NCBI RefSeq assembly: GCF_019393635.1
Contig: NC_057863.1
Span: 642,355,306-642,419,305 of the forward strand
Source: Dromiciops gliroides
Lineage: Eukaryota > Chordata > Mammalia > Microbiotheria > Microbiotheriidae
DNA: 64,000 nt
Direction of reading: 5' to 3'
Part shown: positions 9,804 to 19,500 of the stretch, piece by piece
Position numbering within the stretch: the first letter of the stretch is position 1
Layout: each line of letters begins with the position of its first letter
Program-made: the position numbers and the translations under genes
The notes under the pieces: generated by a model
What the model saw: the letters and a program-made list of their open reading frames with translations, nothing else
Told to the model about the DNA's origin: nothing
Databases searched by the model: none

Positions 9804-12490
9804 AAAGAAAGGCAAAGGGAGATTTGGAGTAGAGGGGGCTGACAGAAGGGCCTATGATGGCCTGACGGAGAGAGAAGACAAGGAGGTGATTGGATTCCAT
9901 AGTATGGGAATCCTGGGGCCCTTCTCCCACATAATGGCTTCCCATTTGCCCACTTACCCATTACTGAGGTTGTTTTCATCGTGGCCTCTGCTTTGGTCTG
10001 ACCTGTGTCTTTCCCCCGCAAGGAAACAGAAGAGCATGAGAAGGGCATGAGAAATGGATGGAGTCCTCCTTCCCACAAGGTTTGGGGCCCCAGATCCTTT
10101 GTCTCTTGGGCAAGTCTATTCAAGCTTTCAGAGTCTCAGGTCTTAGCCCATCTCTGCAGCTCAGTCTGGGGAGGGGGGTAGACTTGTCATCCAGGGGCCA
10201 GGCCAGGGTCATTCTCCTTTTCCTCCCCACAGCACCCATGAACCCCACTTACCCTTATCATCTTTGCTAGGATCTCTCGAAATTGACTGGAGTTCTGAGG
10301 TGGTTGGGCTTGGAGCTGGGGGTTGGGCAGAGTTGATAGAAGAGACCTCCTGGGGGTCACTGTCCCCATGGTAAGCCCCTATATCTACCAGGCCCCCTCC
10401 CCCAAGCCTCTTCCTTCCTTGCTCCCCCATTTATCCCTTACCTGTGCTTAAGCTTGAAGCAAGTGGCTCCTCAGATGGCGTTGAATTGTTCTTCTCCATA
10501 TCGTATAAGTCAGGGGCCATTGATGTACCTAAGTGGGGGTGTTATTGACATGTCTAGTGGGGGGAGGGAATGGGGGAGGGAAGAGGAATTCAGTTAGAAC
10601 CCCTACCTCCCACTCCCATCTTTCCTAGTCCAGCCCCCTCCTACTGGGGGCAGAACCACATAATCAAAGCCTTCTCTTTTGGAAAAGAAAAGGGATGTCC
10701 CAACCGCCTCAAAGATTTTCTTTAGCTACAGTCAAACTCAAGGCCCTTTGACCATAGAGTTACACTTGAAAAGGGCCTCGGAGCCCATCTATCAACACAC
10801 AGAAGAGGTAACTGAAGTTCTGAGAGGTGACATTTCTGGCTCAAGGCCTCACAAAGGCAGGAAGGAGCAGAACCAGGACTAGCCTCCACATCTTCTGACC
10901 TAAATCCAATCTGTTCATTCTGCCCCACGAACAGCGATCTTCACATTTTGGTCCACATTTTGTTTGGTTTTTGTTTCGTTTTTTTTGCAGGGCAATGAGG
11001 GTTAAGTGACTTACCCAGGGTCACACAGCTAGTAAGTGTCAAGTGTCTGAGGCTGGATTTGAACTCAGGTCCTCCTGAATCCAGGGCCGGTGCTTTGCTT
11101 TCTTAAAGGTCCAGTTCAGAGGCCACCATGAAGCCTTCTCTGAGTCCCTCTTCCCTCCCCTCCTCCCCCAGGGGAAAGTGATCTCTCCCACCCCATTTCC
11201 CAGAGCTCTTGGCCTGGCCCTCTCCTTTGCTCCTTACCTCCATGTAGTCCACTCCTTCACCCATTAGATCCTGCAGGCAGGATCTGACCCATAGCTCTCT
11301 TTACTGTGTTCCCAGAACTACTACTTAATAAGTGTTCGTTGGATTTGAATTTTGCTGCAGTACATCCTCCTGGCTCCCTCCCAGGCCCCACAGCATCAAC
11401 CACAGGTTTCTGAGCAATTCAACTCATCAAAGGTGAGGAATCAGGAAGATCTGAGTTCAAATCCAGCCTCAGACACTTGCTAGCTGTGGGACTCTGGACA
11501 AGTCATGTCACCTCTGTCTGCCTCAGTTTCCTCAATAGCACCTACCTCATGGGGCTGTTGGGAGGCTCAAATGAGAAAACATTTGTAAAGTCCTTAGCAC
11601 AGTGCCTGGTGCATAGTAGGCACTTTATAAATGCTTCTTTCCTTCCTTCTACCAGGAAGCAGTGAGATACAATGGGGAGATTGTGGGCCCTGAAGTGGGA
11701 GAACCTGAGTTCAAGTCCTGGTTGTTTCGACCTTTGTGATCTCAAGCAAATTACTTAACTCCCTCGGTTTTCCCTTCTGTAAAATGAGTCCCTTCTGGGC
11801 TCTATCTATAATCTTATGGCACTTCCTTTCTGGGACTCAATTTCTTCTTTTGTAAAAAAAAATAAAGGGGATTAGGATAAATGTCCCCAGAGATGCCAAT
11901 CTAGCACCCTGTATATAAGGCATTGTCCTGGGGCACTCCAGTGAAGCTGTGATCCTATCGACTTGGGCATTCCCTCCATTAATGCAGATTGCGGCCCATC
12001 CAGACCTGCCAAAGAACTGAGATGGAGGCCCTCCCAGTGGGGAGTGGAGGGTGCACAGCTGGGTGTGAGTAGGCTGTGATACTTCACAAATAAGGAATTG
12101 GGAAGGAGAAGCTGTGAAAAGGGCATCCTCGCGTTGGGGGAGGAAGATGGGTCAGCGTACTGGTAAGATTGAGTAATAACTGACTGACCGGCTCATGTGC
12201 TTCACAGACAAACTGGATTGAGCACAGGCAAGAGCTGAACGGGAGGGACAAGCATGGATGGGTTCTAATCTGAGGCCGGGGAACCGAAGGTTGAAACAAA
12301 TGGCCCAATAACACCTCTCAGGGAGCTCAAGGCCCCAATGGGAGTGATAGCTGGGATGGAATACTACCAAAATCTGATTAGAATGAGGAGGAGAGAAGGG
12401 GAAATTATGGTGTGACTCACCTTGTGTCCAAGAAGATTGGGCCAAGCCCAGGAGGAGGAAGAGGAAGTAGAGGTGGCTTGGTGGTGACAT
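4093..12490 (-). CDS. FXYD5: FXYD domain-containing ion transport regulator 5 (dysadherin)
   Basis: Type I membrane regulator of the Na,K-ATPase; the family member known for a long Ser/Thr/Pro-rich ectodomain and for weakening cell adhesion. Coding exons on the minus strand: 12490-12421 (signal peptide MSPPSHLYFLFLLLGLAQSS), 10528-10442, 10384-10253 (an acceptor at 10378 also keeps frame), 10002-9958, 4597-4565, 4423-4349 (25-codon transmembrane exon with DEYTLRKRG followed by a hydrophobic stretch ending ILILTS) and 4142-4093 (basic, Cys-containing tail ending at TGA 4095-4093). All junctions are GT-AG and phase 1, and the total is 492 nt, 163 aa, against 178 in human. The ectodomain is rich in S, T, P and E. 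Identity rests on DExTLRKRG plus the long ectodomain and position after FXYD7. Oddity: the signature reads NPFQSD rather than PFxYD. The acceptor of exon 3 has a poor pyrimidine tract. A 5.4-kb intron (9957-4598) separates ectodomain from membrane exons. Confidence 0.9.
4676..4750 (+). repeat. L2 LINE 3' end
   Basis: AATGTAAGCTTCTTGAGGG then GGGACTGTCTTT and TATTCCTAACACTCC are diagnostic of the L2 3' end. It lies in FXYD5 intron 5. Confidence 0.65.
4985..5118 (+). repeat. Older long SINE, 3' part
   Basis: CTCATCTGTAAAACGAGCTG, GCCAAGAAAACCCTAAATGG and GAGTCGGACATGACT in order. Confidence 0.7.
5215..5412 (-). repeat. Older long SINE
   Basis: Reverse copy of the long family (CCATTTGGGGTTTTCTTGGC to GGTCACACAGCTAG), head missing. 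Confidence 0.75.
6551..6646. repeat. Two-copy tandem duplication, about 47 bp
   Basis: Two adjacent copies of a block starting GAGTGTCCTTTGACCCC and ending ATATACTCCTTCCCTG, with only a few differences. It lies in FXYD5 intron 4. Confidence 0.9.
6716..6818. repeat. (CT)n microsatellite grading into (TCTGTC)n
   Basis: Pure CT block followed by TCTGTC units. Confidence 0.95.
6865..7052 (+). repeat. MIR-type repeat
   Basis: GAGCTTTGGAGTCAGAAAC, TTCAAATCCTGACTCT and CACTAGACATCTCTGAAGG follow the MIR order. Confidence 0.5.
7084..7308. repeat. Long (GAAA)n(GGAA)n(GAAA)n tract
   Basis: About 220 bases of nearly pure tetranucleotide, GGAA in the middle and GAAA on both sides. It makes long Lys/Glu/Arg frames that are not genes. 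Confidence 0.97.
7415..7605 (+). repeat. MIR-type repeat
   Basis: TACAGATTCAAATCCTGCTC, CCTCCTAGCTAGGTGC, ATAAAATGGGGACATTAGAG in the MIR order. Confidence 0.5.
7841..7976 (+). repeat. Young SINE with internal deletion
   Basis: Starts GGGGCAGCTAGGTGGTGCAG and ends CATTGCCCCAC plus A-rich tail; about 25 bases before TGTGTGACCC are missing. Confidence 0.9.
8160..8267. repeat. Degenerate (ATTT)n/(ATTC)n tract
   Basis: T-rich tetranucleotide tract that abuts the 3' tail of the SINE at 8268 and probably grew from it. Confidence 0.9.
8268..8402 (-). repeat. Young SINE
   Basis: Full reverse copy, GGGGCAATGGGGGTTAAGTG to CCACCTAGCTGCACC. Confidence 0.92.
8806..8957 (-). repeat. Young SINE
   Basis: Reverse copy with T/G-rich tail and CACCACCTGGCTGCCCC head. 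Confidence 0.92.
9563..9690 (+). repeat. Young SINE with deletion in its head
   Basis: GGGGCAGCTAGGTGGCACC runs straight into CAGCCCTGGATTC, so about 20 bases of the head are lost. Its tail leads directly into the GAAA tract at 9705. Confidence 0.92.
9705..9812. repeat. (GGAA)n(GAAA)n microsatellite grown from a SINE tail
   Basis: Pure tetranucleotide starting at the SINE A-tail. It lies only about 150 bases downstream of the FXYD5 exon at 10002-9958. Confidence 0.95.
10976..11098 (-). repeat. Young SINE, head truncated
   Basis: T-rich tail and body present (GGCAATGAGGGTTAAGTG to CAGGGCCGGTGCTTTG); the final CACCTAGCTGCCCC is absent. Confidence 0.88.
11105..11352 (+). repeat. L2 LINE 3' end
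   Basis: GTCCAGTTCAGAGGCCACC, CATGAAGCCTTCTCTGA and TAATAAGTGTTCGTTGG follow the L2 3' order. Confidence 0.6.
11436..11640 (+). repeat. MIR, nearly full length
   Basis: Runs from GAGTTCAAATCCAGCCTC through CCTCAGTTTCCTCAATAG to CAGTGCCTGGTGCATAGTAG and AAATGCTT. Confidence 0.8.
11655..11820 (+). repeat. MIR-type fragment
   Basis: GAACCTGAGTTCAAGTCCTG, ATTACTTAACTCCCTCGG and TCTGTAAAATGAGTCCC in MIR order. Confidence 0.5.
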
Positions 12491-13472
12491 CTGTAGGAGG
12501 GGGTGATGGGTTGAGATAGTGGGGAGGGGAGTCTCCAGTTTCCTGTAGGGGCTGCTAGAAATTGTACGGGAGTAAAATCTGGGGAGAGCTTGGCCATTTG
12601 GACCCTGCTCTGTCTCTGAGGAATATCACAGACCAGTCTCACTCCCAGAAGCCCTTCCTCTGGGGAGGAAGTGGGGAGATGTGGGGGGACATTAATCCCT
12701 CTACTTCTCCCACTCATATACTCATCCCCATCTCAGCCACCCCACCCCCTGCTCCCCTAGAGGAAACAGGAAGCAACCAGCCTAGGGAGGGTTTGGCAGC
12801 CACTGATGCAAGAGCTCGCTTAGAGCAGAAACATCCCTCTACTTCATACCCCACTTTCCTCCACTTCATTTTCAACCCAAGCACAAGGTTCCCTCGGTCC
12901 CTTACTCAGCCAGGGGGCCAAGGAGCTGGGATGGATCTGCTGCCTCCGCTTTCCCTCTCTGGGTCTATCCCCCGAGCTGAGGAGCCCAAAGGGAGGGAGG
13001 CCAGAGAAGCATCATGAGTAGCAGGAAAAAATGAGCTGGCTGGAGGGTGGTGGGGAGAAGCGGGGCAAAGTCAGAGCCAGGACCATGGAGAAAGGGCAGG
13101 AAGATGGGACAGGAGAAGAGGCAAGGGAGAGTCAAGCTCGGTAGGAGATACTTGAAATCAGAAAGGAACCCAGTGGGAAAGACAGAAGGGGAGGGAGCAG
13201 GGAAAGGGGCGAGAAGTGGGAAGAGCAGAGAGAGGCTGGGGGAGTCACTGAGATAGAAGGGCTCAGAGCGGGCAGAGGCCGCTAGGAGAAGCATCTGGGA
13301 AAAGAGAGTCTGGAGGGGAGCCACAGAGACAGAAAGGGCCAGACACACGTGGGCAGAGGAGAAGGGCCCAGGTCCAGATGATGGGCAGAAAATCTTTCCC
13401 GCCAACTAGCCCTCCCGCCCTGTCCTAGCGCCCAGGGGAAAGGGAGCCCCCGGCCTCAGAAAAAGACTTTAC

Positions 13473-13640
13473 CTTGGAGCTGGGGGGACCGGAGCTGGTG
13501 GCCTTGGCCCGGTGGGGACAGGCAGGGCGGGGTGGGGAGCCAAGGCGGGAGGGGGGTGTGAGAACGGGGCGGGCGGGGGCCAAGACTGGGAGAGTCATTT
13601 CCTCTTTGGCTTCCTGGCTTCAAAGCCAGGGGCGGGAGCC
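13473..13640 (-). promoter_or_regulatory. FXYD5: FXYD5 first (non-coding) exon and promoter region
   Basis: A good donor (CTCCAAG then GTAAAG) ends an exon at 13473 in a GC-rich stretch. The next exon begins exactly at the FXYD5 ATG behind a strong pyrimidine tract, so the 5' UTR must come from an upstream exon like this one. The upstream limit and the transcription start are not visible; 13640 is a guess. No TATA box was found. Only about 300 bases separate it from the FXYD7 polyadenylation signal. Confidence 0.5.
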
Positions 13641-13921
13641 AGAGAGAGACTACGCAGGGGTAGAGTGGGGGACACCCCAGTATGGGAGATTTTAGGGGTG
13701 AGGCATGGGAGAAGCCCTGTGGGGAAATGGAGAGACAGGTTGGGAGGGGGGGAAAGGAGGAAATGGAGGAGATACAGGGACCTTGCGATTCTCCCATTTT
13801 CTCCCATTTTCCCCTTCTCTTTATCTTGGGGGAGGACTCACTTTATTTTTTTTCCTTTTCCCCCCAAACAAGAACCAGGAAGGACACAGAGAGACCAGAG
13901 GGAAAAAACCCTGAATCCACA

Positions 13922-13927
13922 TTTATT
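13922..13927 (-). other. Candidate FXYD7 polyadenylation signal (distal)
   Basis: AATAAA in minus orientation about 470 nt after the stop, followed by a G/T-rich downstream element. It lies roughly 300-450 bases before the FXYD5 first exon. Confidence 0.5.
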
Positions 13928-14152
13928 GAGCTCAGAAGGTAACAAATAGGGGGTCAGGGCTCAGATGCCTGAGGCCCAGGAGGGCAGCAGGGGCTGGGGG
14001 GTCTGGATACCTGGGATCTCGGGGAGGAGCCAAGGCTGGGGAGTGGATGCCTGGATTCTAGGAAGGAGGCAAGGCAAGGAGTGGATGTCTGGGTCCTAGG
14101 AGGGGACCTGGGGACTGGATGCCTGGGTCCACGAGGAGAAATAGGGGTGGAT

Positions 14153-14158
14153 TTTATT
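14153..14158 (-). other. Candidate FXYD7 polyadenylation signal (proximal)
   Basis: AATAAA in minus orientation about 240 nt after the FXYD7 stop codon; a second one follows at 13922. Confidence 0.4.
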
Positions 14159-14394
14159 GCAGAAGCCTCAGGGAGGGGGGCCAGCCCTGTCCCCCAAGGG
14201 GGTTCAATGCTCTGGGCCCTGGGCACTCCCTGTGGGGTGAGGAGTCCAGTTTGGGGCACAGGCAGCTCATACAGAAGGGGAACATTCACTGGTGTGAGGG
14301 GGGGGCTGGGAGCAGGGGCCCCAGCAATCTCCATCCCTAACCCCTAGGGTCTTTGAGATGGGGGCAGCAGCGGAGCTGGACAGGCCTCATCATG

Positions 14395-14909
14395 TTACAC
14401 GGCTCCCCCTGGGGCTGTGAGGAAAGAGACAGGGGGATAGAGAGAGGTACAACTTCCCACCCCAATTTCCCTATTCCCCAGACACACTCACACCACACTC
14501 TCACTTTTCTGACCCCGTGCAGAGTATACTTGGTGGCTGGTTAATCTCAGTCTGCTCCTGCCTTTCTCCCCCCTCCTCCTAAGGTGATAGGGATAGGAAC
14601 TGGACCTGTAATTTCAGAAGTAGAGGAAATTCCCAGGTGAGGACCTCAGTGCAGATGCCCTCTGATAGTCTCACAAAGTTTCCACTTAACGTGAGAGATG
14701 AAGTAATTTGCCCAGCATGACACAGTCACTGTGTATCAGATCTAGAATGTGAGGTCAGGTCTTCCTTACTCTGAGGACAGCTCCCTATTCAGCACAGCAA
14801 AGTGTCTCTCCAAGGGAAAAGAGACTTAAGCTGAAAGTCATTTCCAAATGCAGCTAGTTTTCCTGCTGTAGCCCCCATCCAGGTATAGACTATTCCCACC
14901 CCCCACCTC

Positions 14910-14954
<45 letters not shown>

Positions 14955-16454
14955 TTCCTGATGATGAGAATTGAAACTTACAGTTTTTAATGGTCGGACT
15001 GCAGGAAGAAAGGAATGAGAAGAGACTGTAAGGAGACCAAGAGAGAGACAGAGACAGGGAGACTGACAGGGGCAGAGGAGACACAGAGACAGAGGGAGAC
15101 CCAAGACAGTGGCATTTAGGCAGAGACGGATAAGGAAGGTGATGGGGCAGAAAGACATAAAAGTAGACAGAGAGGAATGGAGAGAAAGAGGCAGATGGAT
15201 GGGCAGAAAGAGACAAGGACAGAGGGAGAGTGCAAGCCACATAGAGGGATTGGGGGAAATAGAGGAAGCCCACCCTCATCCCCAACCCCCCAAAGACCCT
15301 TCTGACCTGGAGTCTGACTTCCTACACTTCACTTTCTTGCCTGTGGAATGACAGAAATGGGAAGATGGAAGGAAGAAAGGTTGAGACTAGAGCTGGGAGC
15401 CAGGGAAAATAGTCAGGAAGGGACCCACCCAAACTCAGCATGGTTGCCCCATAAGCCCAGGGTGGGAATACTGTGGTGTTGTATAAGGGAGCCAGAGCTC
15501 TGGGGGCGGGGCTCTGGACTGGAATCTAAGGGGAGGATGTTGGCAGAGGGCTGCAGATAAGGAGTGAGGAGTGGGGCAGCTAGGTGGCACAGTGGATAGA
15601 GCACAGGCCCTGGATTCAGGAGGATCTGAGTTCAAATCCGATCTCAGACACTTGACACTTAGTAGCTGTGTGACCCTGGGCAAGTCACTTAACCCCAATT
15701 GCCTCACAAAAGAAAAAGAAAAAAAAGAGTGAGGAGTGGTCCCGGGGGGGGGGGGGGCTAAGGGTAGGGTCTGTGCAAGTTGTGGGAAGACACTTACTGA
15801 GTATAATGAGAATGCCCAGAACAAACATGATGGTGGCCAGAGTAAGTCCCACGGTACGAACAGTGTCATAATCTGAGAAGGGAGACAGTGAATTCAGTGA
15901 GCCTCCTGAATGCAGACTTTTCACCAGCCTCCCTCCCCAAGCCTCCATCCTGCTTCTTCCCCTAACTTCTGTGGACCTCAGTTTCCTCATTTGTCAAAGG
16001 GAACCTAATGGGGTTAGAGGGTGGAGTAGGGCCTGAACTGAAAATTTGAATGTGACACAGAAGGGAAATGAATAAACCCTAATTCCCAAGCTGTTCTATC
16101 TTTCCCCCAGTAGGTACCCCACTCCCAATCCCAGCTCTTCTCCCTCCGCTTTAGGCTGCTCCCTTCAAATTAGTTGATGTAGCCTCAAAAAACCCCACCA
16201 TATTTGTTTTATCAGTAGCCTGAGCCCAGAATAACTTTGGGGAATGGGGAACCTCCCAGGCAAATCCAAGCCAACAGCACGTAGAGCAGGGGCAAGCAGG
16301 AAAGATGTCTGGATTATCAGCCACGCCTGGAGTTCTTGTGACTAAGAGAGCTGGGCCTCATTACCTGTGACTGTCCCTCAAGCCCCCCTCCCAACACACC
16401 CCAAACTTACCATAGTAGAAACGATCAGGTTCCTGAGAAGTAGTGGCTGAGGGC

Positions 16455-16534
<80 letters not shown>

Positions 16535-19500
16535 AGGAGAGAGCGCTAAGACCATGGGGAGGATCTCTCTGTCTCCTCCTCCTCGTCCCTGATACAACAG
16601 GATGGCTCATGGTTCTGCTCCTTACTACTCATGGGAACCCAGGCAATTCCCTTCGCCAATCTGGACATCAGTTTGCTCACCTGCAAAAGGAGGCTGGATT
16701 CCATGTCCTTTAAGGACCCTTCCAGCTAGCATTTCTGTGGTACTTTTACAGATATTGTCTCATTGGATCCTCACAACCCCAGGAGATGGGTGCTATTCTC
16801 ATTTCTCTTTTACAGATTCCACATTTAGGATTGAGGCAGACAGAGGTTAAGTGACTCACCCAGTCACACAGCTGGTAACTAAGTAGCATTTAAACCTAGG
16901 TTTTCCTGACTCCCAGTCCATAACTCTATCTAAGTACATGACCTGGCTGCCTCACCACTCCTTTCCACTCATTCTGTGGTCCAGCCATCGTGTGGCCTAT
17001 TTGCTGTTTCTCACATACAGTGCTCTATTTCCCACCTCCATGTCTTTGCATGGACTGTCCCCCAGCCCAAGAATGTACTCCTTCCTCCACTATATCTCTT
17101 GGAATCTCTGATTGCCTTCAAGATTCAGCTCAGTGTTATCCCCCCTAGTGGCTAGCAACTTCCTGCCAAAATTAACTTGTATGGGGCAGCTAGGTGGTGC
17201 AGTGGATAGAGCACCGGCCCTGGAGTCAGGAGGACCTGAGTTCAAATCCGGCCTCAGACACTTAACACTTACTAGCTGTGTGACCCTGGGCAAGTCACTT
17301 AACCCCAATTGCCTCACTAAAAAAAACAAACAAAATTAACTTGTATTTATTTTGAATATATTTTATATAGATCATACATGTCAGGTACATTGCATATGTA
17401 TACAGCTCTGATCTCTATGTCTATCTTCTGTCTTCAAACTCTACATACCTATTTATCTATCTTCTATCCATTATCTATCAATCTCTCTTCTATCTCTATA
17501 TGTCATCTATCATCCACTCATCAACCCATCCAACCATCTATCTGTATCTATCATCTATTCATCCACCCATATCCATGTATCCATCTGTATCTCTCTATAT
17601 GTCATCCATGTATCTATCTATCCACATCTATCATCCATCCATCAACCCATCCAACCATCTATATATATCTGTATCTATCCATCCACCCATTTATCCATGT
17701 ATCCATCTGTATCTCTCTGTATGTCATCTATGTATCGATCTATCGATCTATCTATCCATCCATGTCTGTCATGTATTTATCTACATCTATCATCCATCCA
17801 CCAATCCATCCACCAATCCATCCATCCATCCATCCATCTATATCTATTATCCATCCATCGATCTATCTTTATTATCCATCCACCCATGAATCTATCCCTA
17901 TATCTATATATCTCTGTCACCTATGTATTGATGTATCTATCTACATCTGTGTGTCATGTATGTACATCTATCATCCATCCACGTATCCATGTATATCTCT
18001 CTCTATGTCATCTGTCTGTGTATCGATGTATTCATATATACATCTCTGTATGTCATCTATTTATCTACCTATCTGTCTATCTGTCTTTTGTGTTTTCTTC
18101 CCTGATAGAGTGCAAGTTCCTTGAGGGCAGAGATTGGTTCATTTTTGTCTTCATGTTCCCTGTATCTGCCGAAGTTCCTAACACATAGTAGGTGCTTACT
18201 AAATACTTGTGGTCTGATTGCCCTTGATAATTCTTTCACGGCATGATTGATTGGCAGGTATTTGCAGTAAATCTGTTCCACCTCCTCACTCTTTTTCCTA
18301 ATTGCCTCTTTTTCATCTTTCCAGACCCTATTCAAAATCTCCTCCTTCTCTGGGAAGTCTTCTTGGCTTCCACCTTTATCCCATGTCCAGTGAGGGAAAT
18401 AAGTCACATTCATATAATGCTTTGAGATTTGCAAAGTTATTCCCATCTCACAGATGAAGAAAACTAAGGTCTCTAAGAGTGACTTCCCCAGGGACACATA
18501 TAGCAAGTAAGGCAGGATTCCAAATGAGGTTTTCTTGACTCCTATTTTCAGTATTCTACTCACTCTGCTTGCTGCTTCCCAGGATGGGTCCCACCCTGTG
18601 ACTCCTGCACCTCTCTGTGTTTTATGTGTCTCTGTCTCTCCCCTCAGTCTGAGGGCTGCCTGAGCTTCTGTTGCCTCCGATGGGAGAGGAGTATGACTCA
18701 CATCTCCTCCTCAGGATGCTTAGCACAAATCATCAGGGAGTCTGGAGAGAGGACTCCTCATGAGTTGGGAAGAACTAGACACTTTTCTGAAGTCCCATCC
18801 CACTCTCAGATTCTAGGATTCTCTGAGTGTAAGATTCTCCTATTCTGTGAGACTAAGCTTTTACAGTATTCTGGGAGTTCATTTGCTCAATCTCCCCTGT
18901 GCAGGGTACACAGAGCTTTGGGGATCCATTTTTTGGTACAGAGGGTTTCTCCCTCCCTCCAAGATTTCCTCCCCCTTCCTGCTGTTCTATTCCCCAAAGC
19001 TCTGGGGAAGGTGGGAGGATAAGGCCCCTCAGGATGGAGCTGCACTAGGGGGGTGGAGCGAGGAGAAGGGATGCATTACCACAGGCCCGTTGCCAAGGAG
19101 AAGCTAGGGAAGGAGGGGGTTGCTGCAGCAACTGGGGCATTCTGAAAGGGAGGGAGTGTGATGGGGGAAGGGAGGAGAAGGCTAAGGGGAGGGCCTGAGG
19201 GGGAGGGGGCAAGGTGGCCAGCCACCTCCGTTCTTCGTTCATTCTCAGACCCCGAGAATGCTCGATTTTCTATCTCCCAGCCTTGGGTAAGTGGGTAGCG
19301 TTGGAGGGGGGTTGTATAGGGAAGGGTATTTGGGTACTTCGCCCTCTCCACATGGGTAAGGACGGCGTGGCAGGCTTTTTCCTTTGCTCCCCTCCACCCA
19401 TGTCATTTCCCTCTGCTCCCTGGAAATGAGTTTTCTCAGTGACTGCAGGACAGAACATGTAGCTTCCTCCCTCCCCACGGATTTCCTGAGACCTGAGATT

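Noticed and set aside
17378-18124. 248-codon open frame rich in Ile, Ser, Tyr, His, Pro
   Set aside because: It is the translation of an ATCT/ATCC tract; the neighbouring frames are open for the same reason.
18069-18701. 210-codon minus-strand frame
   Set aside because: It covers an L2 end and a MIR fragment and resembles no protein; codon use is random.
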